Position numbers and translations under genes: made by a program. Shown here piece by piece: positions 28,467 to 38,441 of a stretch of 64,000 nt of DNA (its first letter is position 1; the number at the start of each line of letters is the position of its first letter). Source of the stretch: an uncultured Bacilli bacterium (GTDB lineage: Bacteria; Bacillota_I; Bacilli_A; RF39; UBA660); NCBI GenBank assembly GCA_934096125.1, contig CAKOLB010000003.1, forward strand, positions 62,001-126,000, written 5' to 3'. The notes under the pieces were generated by a model. The model had not been told where the DNA came from and searched no databases. It saw only the letters and a program-made list of their open reading frames with translations.

Positions 28467-28541
28467 GCCGCAATAGTATAATGGCTATTACAAATCCATG
28501 GTAAGGATTAAATCAGTGTTCGATTCACTGTTGTGGCACCA
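28467..28541 (+). tRNA. tRNA-Thr (GGT)
   Basis: 75-base cloverleaf with acceptor GCCGCAA/TTGTGGC (one G-U), anticodon stem AATCC/GGATT around the loop ATGGTAA, anticodon GGT, T-stem CAGTG/CACTG and encoded ACCA. The D-arm is somewhat unusual (TAGTATAATGGCTATTA). Confidence 0.88.
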
Positions 28542-28611
28542 TATTTAATAATAAACTTAAAGTTTTTAAGAACAATAGAAAAAACTACCTTCACATCACT
28601 TGAAATTTTTA

Positions 28612-28648
28612 AAAGTACCTTTTGCAAAAACTGGTACTTTTTATTTTT
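28612..28648 (+). terminator. Terminator after tRNA-Thr(GGT)
   Basis: AAAGTACC and GGTACTTT enclose a loop of about 13 bases and are followed by a T-rich tract, about 70 bases past the tRNA. Confidence 0.75.
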
Positions 28649-28690
28649 ATTTTAAACAAAAAGATAAACCATAACAGTTCATCTATATAC

Positions 28691-29470
28691 TTAATAGCAC
28701 TTAAGTTTCCTAACCTCACCTTTAAGTTTCTTTAGTATTTCTTCATTCTCATCATAAAATTCTTTTTCAATATCTAATCCATATTTAAGACGCAAATTTC
28801 GAGACTCTGGAGCTAAGTTTGAAATGTTATAAACATCAGGAATTTCTGCCCTTTCAAAAAAGACCCTTGTCGGAGAACCGATAAACTCATCTCCCTCAAC
28901 ATAACCAGATAATAGTAACCCTAAATAGTCCATATTTGCTATTTTGCAAATACTGGGATAATAATCTTTTAACTGATTTACTGTAGTAAGCACTCTTTCA
29001 GCAACATTAATATATTTAATTCTAATCCACGGGCAAAGATGATAATTAGAGCTATCAACTTGTACGCCCTGGCTTCTATTAATCAAATCTTTTTCCCACA
29101 TATTCTTTCCAAAACCATACAATATTTGAAAATTTTCAAGACAAATATAAAGTATTTTCGAAGCACATATATAGCGAAAATAAACTCTTTCCTCACACGA
29201 GATATACTCATCATATTTACGAGCACACATAGCTATTGCATCTAACAAATCATCAATTCCAACTTGAAATCCCCATCTACTTATATCAAAAAAAACACCA
29301 TTAGGAACAGCTTTGTACCCAAAAACTCTATCAATTAACTCATCACTTTCATATCTTTCTTTCACAAAGTTTATAAAAGCATCCACAAAACTTTTAATAT
29401 CTAATTCTTTATCATGCAGATGCTTAACAATATAATCATTAACCAGCATCTCTAAACTTACTTCTTCCAT
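28691..29470 (-). CDS. Hypothetical protein, 259 residues
   Basis: Soluble-looking protein with no membrane segment, rich in Ile, Tyr and acidic residues. Landmarks include F-F-D-I-S-R-W-G-F-Q-V-G-I-D-D-L and C-P-W-I-R-I-K-Y-I. I do not recognise the family. AAGGGG precedes the ATG. It is eight bases past the membrane protein at 29478, so the two are in one operon, likely together with the XRE regulator at 30544. It is the last gene before the tRNA-Thr unit on the other strand. Confidence 0.55.
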   Translation of the reverse strand: MEEVSLEMLVNDYIVKHLHDKELDIKSFVDAFINFVKERYESDELIDRVFGYKAVPNGVFFDISRWGFQVGIDDLLDAIAMCARKYDEYISCEERVYFRYICASKILYICLENFQILYGFGKNMWEKDLINRSQGVQVDSSNYHLCPWIRIKYINVAERVLTTVNQLKDYYPSICKIANMDYLGLLLSGYVEGDEFIGSPTRVFFERAEIPDVYNISNLAPESRNLRLKYGLDIEKEFYDENEEILKKLKGEVRKLKCY

Positions 29471-29477
29471 TTTCCCC

Positions 29478-30491
29478 TTACCTTCTATATAATTCCTTTG
29501 CTTTCATTTGGTTTTCTTTAGTATATCCATGCAAAATATTTGGCATTCTATTCATCATCTCTTGATAAAGCTCTTCATAAGCCAGCTGTTTCTTAAGCCC
29601 AGTCGTACTAGTTTGTGTAATTATATTACTTTTTCCATCCTTAGTTATCACATAAATACACTTATAAGTAAGAAATCCATTTTGCCTAAATGTAAATGGA
29701 TAAATCCAAACAATATCTTTATTCTCAAATAACTTTAATCCATTTTGATAACTTAGCACAAACTTACTAGTTAAAATAACCCGACATTTTTTACTATTAG
29801 TTCCAGAGCCACTTTCTAAATCTTGAGCAATTTCTTCCAGTTCTCTTTCATACTTAGATAAAGCTTTATATGTCTTTTTATTTCTAATAACATAAACTAA
29901 AATAAGCATTAGACCCAGTAATGCAAACACCCCAAAAGCAGTACTTATGAAAACCAAATCTTCATTCATATCATAATAAGTATCTAAATAATAGTTACCA
30001 ACAAGTTTTCGCACCTCTTCAGAACTAAGCTTAGTACCATCATCCTCCTGCCACCAGTCAGAAAGCAAAGAAACAGCTTCCTTCGGCAATTTTTGGGAAT
30101 CTCCATAAATAACTACGCTCGCCGGCCTATCATTTTCATCTTGATTTTCTCCCAAATTAAGAGAATAATCATATATTTTCTTAAGCTTGTTAAAAATTTC
30201 ATCATTTAAACAAACAACATAAGGCACTTTATTTTCATCATAAGCAACATAATACTTACGAACCTCTCCATCACTTTTCTCTGTTGCATAACTAGCATCT
30301 AAATAAGCAACCTCTAGTTTAGAGTACACAAAGTCTCCATCAACACGCCGAAAATCCTCTCCCTTATCTGTTTTAATGGCCACAAAAAGAAAGCCTCCCA
30401 TAAGCACACTTACCACAAAAATGGTAATACCGACAATTAAAAGACCTCTTCCAGACTTAACAAAATTTTTCATCAGAGCTTTACTTTTCAT
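29478..30491 (-). CDS. Hypothetical membrane protein, two helices with extracellular loop
   Basis: 337-residue protein with a hydrophobic helix at about residues 17-37 and a second at about 182-204. The roughly 145 residues between them are acidic and probably outside the cell. The C-terminal 130 residues are cytoplasmic and begin with a coiled-coil-like E-R-E-L-E-E-I-A-Q-D-L-E-S. That tail (V-I-L-T-S-K-F-V...I-V-W-I-Y-P-F) resembles the PH-like or YdjO-type domains of Firmicutes membrane proteins, but only weakly. GTGAGGG precedes the ATG. It lies 53 bases after the XRE regulator. Confidence 0.55.
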   Translation of the reverse strand: MKSKALMKNFVKSGRGLLIVGITIFVVSVLMGGFLFVAIKTDKGEDFRRVDGDFVYSKLEVAYLDASYATEKSDGEVRKYYVAYDENKVPYVVCLNDEIFNKLKKIYDYSLNLGENQDENDRPASVVIYGDSQKLPKEAVSLLSDWWQEDDGTKLSSEEVRKLVGNYYLDTYYDMNEDLVFISTAFGVFALLGLMLILVYVIRNKKTYKALSKYERELEEIAQDLESGSGTNSKKCRVILTSKFVLSYQNGLKLFENKDIVWIYPFTFRQNGFLTYKCIYVITKDGKSNIITQTSTTGLKKQLAYEELYQEMMNRMPNILHGYTKENQMKAKELYRR

Positions 30492-30543
30492 AATCCCTCA
30501 CTTCAAGCTATATTATACTTAATAGATAACTTAAAGTAAATAA

Positions 30544-32025
30544 CTAATTATTTATTTCTCCCTTTATTAATTCTAATTTTTCTTCCAATGCTTCATACTT
30601 CTCTTCTAAATTATCATATTTAGCTTCCCATCTAGCATTTTCTAGCTCTAACTTACTAAGCTCATTTTCATAATCACTATAATTTTCTTTATTAGTAGTC
30701 ATATAACTTTCATAATTATTTTTAAGCTTATCTATATTCTCTTTATTACTAATTACCTTGACACTTATACTCCATAACTTACCATAATTATATACGTTTT
30801 TTTTCTTTAAATTTTTCTTTAGTAAATTTCCAAAATTTTTTATATTAGTTATATTTTGATTATTATATATATTAATAACACCTTGATTATTTTCAAACTC
30901 AGCATCATTATATTCTTCATAATATGTTACACTTATCTTTACATCATTTACATTTTCATTTACTTCATACTTTACATCATAAAATGGATCCATAATAACC
31001 AAATCATCACTCATATCAAAGCTTTTTTCTTTTTCACTTATTTGCACTCCTTCCGGAACACCATTTACATATTTTGTATTCATAACCTCAAGCATAAATA
31101 CTCCAGAGCCAACAGCCATTACTATAATGCTGGCAATAAACATAATAAAGCTTCTTTTAAAATTAATTTTTTGACTAAATAGTAACCGGAAAAATATTTC
31201 AAGAACTAAAATAGCCCCAATCGTAGCTCCCAAAAGACCAATAAATATTCCTAAATAACCAACAATCACGCCATAGATAAAAGATATCACCATCAATATT
31301 GAAAGAACTAAAAAAGTTATGACTAAAGGCAAAATAAGAAGTAACAAAAAACATTTAACACCAACATTAAATAATGCTGATAAAAAGTCAAAGATAACAT
31401 TACTTGACCTATTTAAAGAATTATTGGAAGTTTCACATGCACTATTCTCTTTTTCTTCTACTTCACTTATTTCTTCTTTTTTCTTATCAAACTTATCTAA
31501 GTATCTTACTTTATATATATAGAAAAACACTACAATAAATAATATTAAATAGATAAAATTTGAAATAAATAACCAAATACTGTTTAAAAGTTCAAAAGCA
31601 TCTCCCATATTAATGAAGACATCTCTAATTGAATTATTAACTATATTAAATGGTACTTTAAATATCAAAAGCAAAACAAAAAGTAGTAAAAGCTCACTAA
31701 TCATCTTCACCCTTTCTTTACTCGTCATCTTCTTTATCATTTGCATACTTTTATTAATCATTTCTAAAACTGCAAAAACAAATTTTTTAAAAGAATTTTT
31801 ATCTCTCATTTGTAACATCTCTTTTTTTACTTCTTCATTTGTTAAATCATTTAAAGAAACATTAAAAATTTTACATAAAGAGAGAAGTTTATCCATCTCA
31901 GGATAAGTACTACCAGATTCCCACTTGGAAACTGATTGTCTTGTTACTCCCAGTAAATCAGCTAGTTCTTCCTGAGAATAACCTTTATTCTTTCTTAGCA
32001 TTTGTAATTTCTCACCAAACTGCAT
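30544..32025 (-). CDS. XRE-family regulator fused to a multi-pass membrane region
   Basis: About 493 residues. An N-terminal helix-turn-helix of the Cro/C1 type (about residues 1-60, with L-R-K-N-K-G-Y-S-Q-E-E-L-A, then G-V-T-R-Q-S-V-S-K-W-E-S-G) is followed by about five hydrophobic helices (about 105-310), an extracellular-looking domain and a C-terminal coiled coil rich in Glu, Leu and Asn. A DNA-binding domain tied to the membrane suggests direct sensing of an envelope signal. GGTGAGGTGATATTG precedes the ATG at 32025; the frame opens earlier at 32043. It probably controls its own operon with the two unknown genes downstream. Confidence 0.75.
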   Translation of the reverse strand: MQFGEKLQMLRKNKGYSQEELADLLGVTRQSVSKWESGSTYPEMDKLLSLCKIFNVSLNDLTNEEVKKEMLQMRDKNSFKKFVFAVLEMINKSMQMIKKMTSKERVKMISELLLLFVLLLIFKVPFNIVNNSIRDVFINMGDAFELLNSIWLFISNFIYLILFIVVFFYIYKVRYLDKFDKKKEEISEVEEKENSACETSNNSLNRSSNVIFDFLSALFNVGVKCFLLLLILPLVITFLVLSILMVISFIYGVIVGYLGIFIGLLGATIGAILVLEIFFRLLFSQKINFKRSFIMFIASIIVMAVGSGVFMLEVMNTKYVNGVPEGVQISEKEKSFDMSDDLVIMDPFYDVKYEVNENVNDVKISVTYYEEYNDAEFENNQGVINIYNNQNITNIKNFGNLLKKNLKKKNVYNYGKLWSISVKVISNKENIDKLKNNYESYMTTNKENYSDYENELSKLELENARWEAKYDNLEEKYEALEEKLELIKGEINN

Positions 32026-32111
32026 CAATATCACCTCACCCAAATCATAACTTATTTATATGCATTTTTACTACCAATTTTCAGTTGCATTTTATTACTT
32101 TCTAGTTGCCC

Positions 32112-33299
32112 CTAGTCTAAATATCTTATATCAATATCTACACTTCCATTTATTCCATCAACTTTACCATTACTTGTAATTTGCCAGTATTCATAGTCTT
32201 TATTATAATTCGTATTTGCCGTATAATGAGCAAGCCATACTGGATAACCAATATCAAGCCAAATATTTTCTAAATATGTTTTACTGCTATAAAGTAGTCC
32301 ATCATAGCCATGCTCATGCACAGTATCTAAAAAGGTTTTCGCAACATCCGATAATCCAAAAAAACTTAAATTAAATTCATTAAAAGTATTCCAGTTTTCC
32401 CAGTCAAAAACAACCGGCAAAGTAATATTTTTATTTTGAAGCATACTTACAACCCACAAAGCATCACTTCTTGCCATACTTGCACTATTAGCATAAGAAT
32501 AATAATATACTCCCACTGGCATATCTACTTCTTCTGCCTTTTTAATATTTTCTAAAAACTTTTGATCAACTATATTTTCCCTATTTATAGAAGTACCAAC
32601 CCTTAAGAAAACAAACTCCACTCCTGCTTCCTTAAGGCTTTTAAAATCAACATCCCCTTGCCATTTAGAAATATCTATCCCTATTTGCGTATTACTATTT
32701 TTATAATTGTTTTTAATATCACTAAACAAAACATAACTTTCATTATCAATATTTTGACTTACACTACTATTCTTATTTACATTCAAAGTAAATTTCTTAA
32801 TCGTTTCATTACCACTACTATCACTAGCTTTAAAAACTAAATCATAAGCCCCAGCCTCATTTAAATCATAAGTTCCAATAATCTCACACTTAGGTTTAGC
32901 ATCATAATTATCACCACAAAGTATTTTATCAAGCAAATTATCTTTACTTCCTAAAGCTACATTATAACTTTTCCCAAGCCACACTAAAGGCGCTTCATCA
33001 TCCACAACTTCTATTTCAAAGCTTTGCTTTAATTTAATATTTTGCTCATTAATAAATTCAAATTCTATTTTCTTTTTTCCCACTTTTTTAGTATCAATTT
33101 TTTTATCATCAATTATTTTCCCATTTATACTCTCAATAAAACTAGACACTCGTGCACTATCATATACTTTAGCTTGTAAATTATCACTTAAAACGATCTC
33201 TACCTTCGCCGTTTTCACCCGTATATATTGATATAGTAGATAACCCGCAATTAAAATTAAAACAGCTAAAGCTCCAATTAATAATTTTCTTTTTTTCAT
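32112..33299 (-). CDS. Membrane-anchored GH25 lysozyme with an Ig-like domain
   Basis: 395-residue muramidase of glycoside hydrolase family 25, cleaving the MurNAc-GlcNAc bond. It has a basic start and an anchor or uncleaved signal (about residues 8-25), a central bacterial Ig-like domain (D-D-E-A-P-L-V...A-S-D-S-S-G-N-E-T), then the catalytic part with G-I-D-I-S-K-W-Q-G-D-V-D, F-V-F-L-R-V-G and the acidic pair in V-V-F-D-W-E-N-W. The ATG at 33299 is supported by AAAGGGTG; a GTG at 33311 is the alternative. Likely a cell-wall remodelling or autolytic enzyme. Confidence 0.9.
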   Translation of the reverse strand: MKKRKLLIGALAVLILIAGYLLYQYIRVKTAKVEIVLSDNLQAKVYDSARVSSFIESINGKIIDDKKIDTKKVGKKKIEFEFINEQNIKLKQSFEIEVVDDEAPLVWLGKSYNVALGSKDNLLDKILCGDNYDAKPKCEIIGTYDLNEAGAYDLVFKASDSSGNETIKKFTLNVNKNSSVSQNIDNESYVLFSDIKNNYKNSNTQIGIDISKWQGDVDFKSLKEAGVEFVFLRVGTSINRENIVDQKFLENIKKAEEVDMPVGVYYYSYANSASMARSDALWVVSMLQNKNITLPVVFDWENWNTFNEFNLSFFGLSDVAKTFLDTVHEHGYDGLLYSSKTYLENIWLDIGYPVWLAHYTANTNYNKDYEYWQITSNGKVDGINGSVDIDIRYLD

Positions 33300-33336
33300 A
33301 TGATATTTCACCCTTTTTCAGAATAACTTACTTCAC

Positions 33337-33380
33337 AAAAAAAAGCAAGGCACTAAACCTAGTTTAGTTTAATACCTTGC
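33337..33380 (-). terminator. Terminator of the SDR gene
   Basis: On the minus strand a long hairpin with GCAAGG/CCTTGC at the base is followed by eight T. The SDR stop codon at 33359 lies within it. Confidence 0.85.
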
Positions 33381-34111
33381 ACATGATAAATAATATTTAA
33401 TTGCCAACGATAAGGAATAAATCTCAGCATAAAAAGGCCAAGTTTAATACTTAAAGATGGAACAATAATCATTTTCTTTTTAAACATTTGTTTTATAGCA
33501 TATTCAGAAACAAATTTAGGACTTACTTCCTTTAAACTAAACTCTCCATGAGCCACTTTATTAAAGTTTGTATTTACAGGCCCAGGGCAAAGAGCACAAA
33601 CTACTACATTACTTTTATCATGCCGAAGTTCCTCATTAATTGCCATAGTAAGCTTAGTAACATAATTTTTCGTCGCATAATATGTACTAAGGCGAGGCCC
33701 AGCCATAAAACCAGCACTACTACAAACATTTAAAATATATCCACTATCTCTTTTTTTAAAGTCTTGCAAAAATAATTTTGTCAAAACATGATAAGCTTTA
33801 ATATTAAGGTCAATCATCTCAAGCTCACGATCCAAATCAGTTTCACTAAAAAGACCAAACAACCCAAAACCAGCATTATTTATAAGAATATCTATATTTT
33901 TATTCTTCACTTTTTCATAAAGTTTATAAACATTCTCTAAAATACTTAAATCAAATTCTAGCACTTCTACATTTACTTTTACATTCTTTTTTATTTCTAA
34001 AAGTTTATCTTTACTTCGAGCAACAATTATTAAATCAATTCCTCGCCTAGCTAGTTCATAAGCTATATTCTTGCCAATTCCACTAGATGCCCCAGTTATT
34101 AAAGCTTTCAT
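33359..34111 (-). CDS. Short-chain dehydrogenase/reductase (SDR)
   Basis: 250-residue NAD(P)-dependent oxidoreductase of the classical SDR type. The cofactor motif T-G-A-S-S-G-I-G is at residues 6-13, N-N-A-G near 87, and the catalytic S...Y-x3-K as Y-A-T-K following a serine in C-S-S-A-G. Arg after the first loop (V-A-R-S-K-D-K) suggests NADP. AGGTGATGC precedes the ATG. It lies ten bases past the pyrophosphatase. The substrate is unknown; the DltE/YqjQ-like group is possible. Confidence 0.85.
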   Translation of the reverse strand: MKALITGASSGIGKNIAYELARRGIDLIIVARSKDKLLEIKKNVKVNVEVLEFDLSILENVYKLYEKVKNKNIDILINNAGFGLFGLFSETDLDRELEMIDLNIKAYHVLTKLFLQDFKKRDSGYILNVCSSAGFMAGPRLSTYYATKNYVTKLTMAINEELRHDKSNVVVCALCPGPVNTNFNKVAHGEFSLKEVSPKFVSEYAIKQMFKKKMIIVPSLSIKLGLFMLRFIPYRWQLNIIYHVQGIKLN

Positions 34112-34121
34112 TATGCATCAC

Positions 34122-35738
34122 CTATTCTTGTTCTAATTTTTCCATAATGCTTGGTAGCATTTGTTTCTTTCTTGATACCATTCCAGGAATAAATACTCCT
34201 TGATATACATCTTGAAGACCATAACTATCTTTAACTAGTTCCTCTGCTTTACTATTATATATAACATAAGAACCTTTTCTAATAATATCAGTTACAAAAA
34301 TAACTACCACATTATAATTAGTATTAACCATTTCATCTAATTTATTAACATATTCATCAATATTTTCCTTTATACTATCAAAATCTAAAGTCATTATTTG
34401 GCCAATACCTAAGTTTTTACCTTCGATAACAAAGGTTTTAAAATCACTTTTAATAAGTTCCTCAACACTCATGCCCGCAATAGATGAGGCAGCTTTCAAC
34501 ATATCAAGACCATATTTATCAGCATCAAGCAGAGCAATACCTGCTAAAGATTTAGCCGCAATTCTGTCAACCTCAGTTGTCGTTGGACTAGTTAAAAGTA
34601 GTGTATCAGACAAAATAGCCGAAAGCATCAAACCAGCCATATCTTTAGGAATTTTCACATCACATTCTCTATACATATCATAAATCATTGTTGATGTTGA
34701 ACCAACTGGTTTTGACCTGAAGTTAATCGGTACACTTGTTCCAATTGCTCCCAAATTATGATGATCAATTATTTCTAAAATATCCGCTTCTTCAATTCCA
34801 TCAACTGATTGAGCCAAATTATTATGGTCAACTAAAATTACTTTTTGCTTTTCATACTCATTTGGCCCTGTTAACCTAATAAGACCTAAACACTCACCTT
34901 TATTATCAATCACCGGATAATTAGTATGATTAACTTTATGGCTCATTGTTTTAAAATCGGTATAATAACTATCGATAAGCACAGTCACTGGACTTTTATT
35001 TATATTTATACTTTTAATATAATTACTAAGAGCTATGCGTGTTGCAACATGAAAACTATCAAACTTCGAAACGATAATTGAAACTCCATTTTCATGGGCC
35101 ATATCGATATACTTTTGAGAAATAGATGCATCAAGCGGAATAATTATCAAATTAACTTTTGCTTTTATCGCTTTTTCTAAAATGTTTTCTCTATTTCCAA
35201 CAATAACAATATCTTCTTGACTTAAAGTTATACTTTTTTCAAAACTTTCATCAGAGCCACTAACTAACACCACTTTACCTGCTACTTTATCACTATTACT
35301 AACAAGGACTTTCGCATCTAAAGTACTAACTACATTTTCTAAAGTTGTATCAACTACTTCTCTTTTACTATTAATTAAGTATCTGGCAAGTTCTTTTAAC
35401 GTAACATAACCACTTAACTTCTTTTCTTCATCTACTAGTGGTATCGCCGTTATATTTTGCTTTTGCATTAAAGAAAAAGCCTCAGCAATAGATTTATTTT
35501 CTAAAATAAATGCTTCTCTATCAAAATTAATATCTTTAATTCTAACTCTTACATCATTTAAATAATCAGGTATACTTACCTTAAAATAATCAAGTACATA
35601 TTTAGTTTCATTATTTATATTTCCAAGAACCTTAGCTTCTGTATTATCACCAAGAGCATTCTTCAAATATGAAAGTGCTATACTTGAGCATACTGTATCA
35701 GTATCAGGACTTTTATGTCCAAAAATATATGTAACCAT
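34122..35738 (-). CDS. ppaC: Manganese-dependent inorganic pyrophosphatase with CBS and DRTGG domains
   Basis: 538-residue family II pyrophosphatase, hydrolysing PPi to phosphate. The N-terminal DHH part has G-H-K-S-P-D-T-D-T. Two CBS domains (about residues 70-130 and 225-290) flank a DRTGG domain (about 130-225); in CBS-PPases this insert binds adenine nucleotides and gives regulation. The DHH continues after it with V-L-V-D-H-N-N, I-I-D-H-H-N and the DHHA2 part. GAGGTGG precedes the ATG. An adenine nucleotide-regulated enzyme is expected from the architecture. Confidence 0.95.
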   Translation of the reverse strand: MVTYIFGHKSPDTDTVCSSIALSYLKNALGDNTEAKVLGNINNETKYVLDYFKVSIPDYLNDVRVRIKDINFDREAFILENKSIAEAFSLMQKQNITAIPLVDEEKKLSGYVTLKELARYLINSKREVVDTTLENVVSTLDAKVLVSNSDKVAGKVVLVSGSDESFEKSITLSQEDIVIVGNRENILEKAIKAKVNLIIIPLDASISQKYIDMAHENGVSIIVSKFDSFHVATRIALSNYIKSININKSPVTVLIDSYYTDFKTMSHKVNHTNYPVIDNKGECLGLIRLTGPNEYEKQKVILVDHNNLAQSVDGIEEADILEIIDHHNLGAIGTSVPINFRSKPVGSTSTMIYDMYRECDVKIPKDMAGLMLSAILSDTLLLTSPTTTEVDRIAAKSLAGIALLDADKYGLDMLKAASSIAGMSVEELIKSDFKTFVIEGKNLGIGQIMTLDFDSIKENIDEYVNKLDEMVNTNYNVVVIFVTDIIRKGSYVIYNSKAEELVKDSYGLQDVYQGVFIPGMVSRKKQMLPSIMEKLEQE

Positions 35739-35787
35739 TTTCTTACCACCTCTGCCTCTTTAGTTTATCAAAATATCCATAAAATGT

Positions 35788-37731
35788 CTATAATCCCTTA
35801 AGCTCAAAATAAATGTCTCTAAGTTCCATAGCTCTTTCAAAATCCATTTCTTGAGCAGCTTTTCGCATTTCTTTTTCGATATTATCTATCATCATCATTT
35901 TTTCTTTCTTCGTCATCTTTTTATTTTTCTTCATTTCTACATCATTTGAAACTACTTCTTTAATTTCTTTAACAATTGTCTTAGGAACAATTCCATGTTT
36001 TTCATTATACTCTTCTTGTATTTCTCTTCTTCTTTTGGTTTCTGATATAGCTTCTTTCATCGCTGCACTTTCACTATCAGCATACATAATAACTTTCCCT
36101 TTTGCATTCCTAGCACATCTACCTATAGTTTGAATTAAGCTTCTAGTACTTCGCAAAAAACCTTGTTTATCAGCATCTAAAATGCATATCAAACTTACCT
36201 CAGGAATATCAAGACCTTCTCTAAGAAGATTAATGCCCACAATACAGTCATATACTCCAGCGCGCAAATCACGAATTATTTTTAGTCTATCTAACGTTTT
36301 AACTTCACTATGTAAATAGGCAACTTTAATATTCATCTCTTTCAAATAATTAGTTAACTCTTCACTCATTCTAATAGTTAGTGTCGTAATCAAAACTCTT
36401 TCATTATTTTTTATTCTCTCATTTATCTCTCCAATAATATCATCAATTTGTCCCTCAGTTTTTCTCACTTCAATTATCGGGTCAAGAAGTCCAGTTGGTC
36501 GTATAATTTGTTCTACGTACTCACCCCCAGTTTTCTCAAGCTCATAATCTCCAGGAGTAGCAGATACATATATTGCCTGTGATATATGCTCCTCAAACTC
36601 TTGGAAGGTAAGAGGTCTATTATCAAGGGCACTTGGAAGACGAAAGCCATAATCAACTAACGTTTGTTTCCGCATTCTATCACCATTATACATAGCCCTA
36701 ACTTGAGGAAGTGTTACATGTGACTCATCTACCACTAGTAAAAAGTCTTTTGGAAAAAAGTCAATCAAACATGATGGCGTTTCACCAGCTCCTCGCAGAG
36801 CTAAATGTCTTGAATAATTTTCAATACCATTACAAAAACCAGTTTCTCTAAGCATTTCAATATCATAATTAGTTCTCTCTCTTAGTCTTTGTTCCTCCAA
36901 AAGCTTATTATTATCCTTTAACTCTTTTAATCTCTCATCAAGCTCTGCTTCTATTCTCTTTATGGCTTCTTCCAACTTTTCATGACTTGTAACAAAGTGG
37001 GAAGCCGGAGATATAGTAATACTTTTTTTCGAAGCTGAAACAACCCCAGTTAAAGGGTCAAAAATAACAATCTCTGCAACAGTATCCTCTTCCAGTATTA
37101 TTCTAACTCCACTTACCTTTTCATTTACTGGCACTATATCTATATTGCTTCCCCTTACTCTAAAGGTTCCCCGATGAAAATCTAAATCATTTCTCTCATA
37201 AGTCATATCAATAAGTTTATTAAGTATTTTATTTCTACTTATTTGTTGTCCCACACTTAAAATAAGCATATTTTTCTCATACTCTTCTTTTTCTCCTATC
37301 CCATAAATACATGAAACAGAAGCTACTACTATCACATCTTTATTATTAATTAAACTACTAGTTGCAGCATGTCTAAGTTCATCTATCTCATCATTTATAG
37401 AACTATCTTTTTCTATATAAGTATCGCTACTTGGAACATATGCCTCCGGTTGATAATAATCATAGTATGATACAAAGTATTCCACATGATTTTCAGGAAA
37501 AAGCTCTTTAAGTTCGGAGTATAGTTGTCCCGCCAGTGTCTTATTGTGGGCTAAAACTAAGGTTGGTTTGTTTACTTTTTCTATTACATTAGCAATAGTA
37601 AACGTCTTACCAGTTCCGGTTGCACCTAATAGCACTTGTTCCTTAACCCCTTGTTCTATGCCACTTACAAGTTTTTCTATTGCTTGTGGTTGGTCGCCTG
37701 ATGGTTTATACTTACTTACTAATTTAAACAT
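35788..37731 (-). CDS. uvrB: Excinuclease ABC subunit UvrB
   Basis: 647-residue UvrB, the damage-verifying ATPase of nucleotide excision repair. Walker A G-A-T-G-T-G-K-T is near residue 38. The beta-hairpin [10 protein letters not shown] is at about 92-101, the DEAD-like motif is D-E-S-H, and helicase motif VI is Q-T-I-G-R-C-A-R-N. The UVR domain for UvrC contact ends the protein ([15 protein letters not shown]). A strong AAGGAGGGAGG precedes the ATG. No uvrA follows in the window. A 12-base palindrome (A-C-T-T-T-T-A-A-A-A-G-T) lies about 50 bases upstream, but I see no LexA box of Bacillus type. Confidence 0.97.
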   Translation of the reverse strand: MFKLVSKYKPSGDQPQAIEKLVSGIEQGVKEQVLLGATGTGKTFTIANVIEKVNKPTLVLAHNKTLAGQLYSELKELFPENHVEYFVSYYDYYQPEAYVPSSDTYIEKDSSINDEIDELRHAATSSLINNKDVIVVASVSCIYGIGEKEEYEKNMLILSVGQQISRNKILNKLIDMTYERNDLDFHRGTFRVRGSNIDIVPVNEKVSGVRIILEEDTVAEIVIFDPLTGVVSASKKSITISPASHFVTSHEKLEEAIKRIEAELDERLKELKDNNKLLEEQRLRERTNYDIEMLRETGFCNGIENYSRHLALRGAGETPSCLIDFFPKDFLLVVDESHVTLPQVRAMYNGDRMRKQTLVDYGFRLPSALDNRPLTFQEFEEHISQAIYVSATPGDYELEKTGGEYVEQIIRPTGLLDPIIEVRKTEGQIDDIIGEINERIKNNERVLITTLTIRMSEELTNYLKEMNIKVAYLHSEVKTLDRLKIIRDLRAGVYDCIVGINLLREGLDIPEVSLICILDADKQGFLRSTRSLIQTIGRCARNAKGKVIMYADSESAAMKEAISETKRRREIQEEYNEKHGIVPKTIVKEIKEVVSNDVEMKKNKKMTKKEKMMMIDNIEKEMRKAAQEMDFERAMELRDIYFELKGL

Positions 37732-37925
37732 TTTTTCCTCCCTCCTTTATAACTTTTTCGTGACTTTTTTTGAACTTTTAAAAGTATAACTGTCAGTCAA
37801 CTATTAGTCCCTAAATTCGTCCTCATTACTTATAATTTAATGATTAAACTAATACTTTTTTTTGGGGACAAATAAAAATCACAAATTTTATTTTATGTAC
37901 TAAATAACATTATTAATTTTCAAAT

Positions 37926-38280
37926 TCATCTCTTAAAATGAGACCAAGATAATTCGGTCGACACTGCCGACCAATTTGGATAATACTCATAAAATCTACG
38001 CATTCTTCTTATTAAGACCGCCGAAAAACCATTACCAAATTCATTGGTTAACTTTTTAGATAAAACCTCAATTATTCTTTTTCCATATGTTCTATTGCTC
38101 GAATTACTGTATAAATCCGAAGTTATTTTACCTACATACCAATAAACTTCTATCATGGTTGTATCAATTTGTTTTAACATCTTACTTCTAGCATTTTCAA
38201 TTTTCTTAAGTATCTTTATAAACCACATCAACTTCAGCTATTTTCTCATCATTTAATACTAAATTATCATCTTTTTTCAT
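37926..38280 (-). pseudogene. Broken DUF1016 (YhcG-like) N-terminal domain gene
   Basis: About 100 codons (38231-37926) give the N-terminal domain of YhcG/DUF1016 proteins: I-E-N-A-R-S-K-M, Y-W-Y-V-G-K-I, Y-G-K-R-I-I-E-V-L-S-K-K-L, E-F-G-N-G-F-S, L-S-W-S-H. A TAA follows, and the C-terminal PD-(D/E)xK nuclease domain is absent. The true start is probably the ATG at 38280, which has GGAGGAG and a TATAAT at 38331-38336, but that frame meets a stop near 38207, so a frameshift separates start and body. These genes are often in mobile or restriction islands. Confidence 0.8.
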
Positions 38281-38384
38281 GATACTCCTCCTTAACTACT
38301 TGTGCTCCTAATTAAAATTCAGTTCTTTTTATTATACCACACTGCAAGCAAAACTAATCATTTTTCTAGTAACTTCCTTTAGCA

Positions 38385-38421
38385 TTAAAATAAGGAAAGT
38401 ATTTATTTTCTTTCCTTATCA
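38385..38421 (-). terminator. Terminator of the methyltransferase-like gene
   Basis: On the minus strand ATAAGGAAAG and CTTTCCTTAT pair across a ten-base loop and run into TTTT. Confidence 0.8.
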
Positions 38422-38441
38422 TTAAATATAAATAATTATTA

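Noticed and set aside
30856..31182. 108-codon plus-strand frame opposite the XRE regulator
   Set aside because: Antisense to a membrane-encoding part; the Ile/Tyr-rich product is the usual shadow of AT-rich coding DNA.
37732..37925. LexA/SOS box upstream of uvrB
   Set aside because: A 12-base palindrome is present, but no GAAC-N4-GTTC site of the Bacillus type is visible, so SOS control is not claimed.
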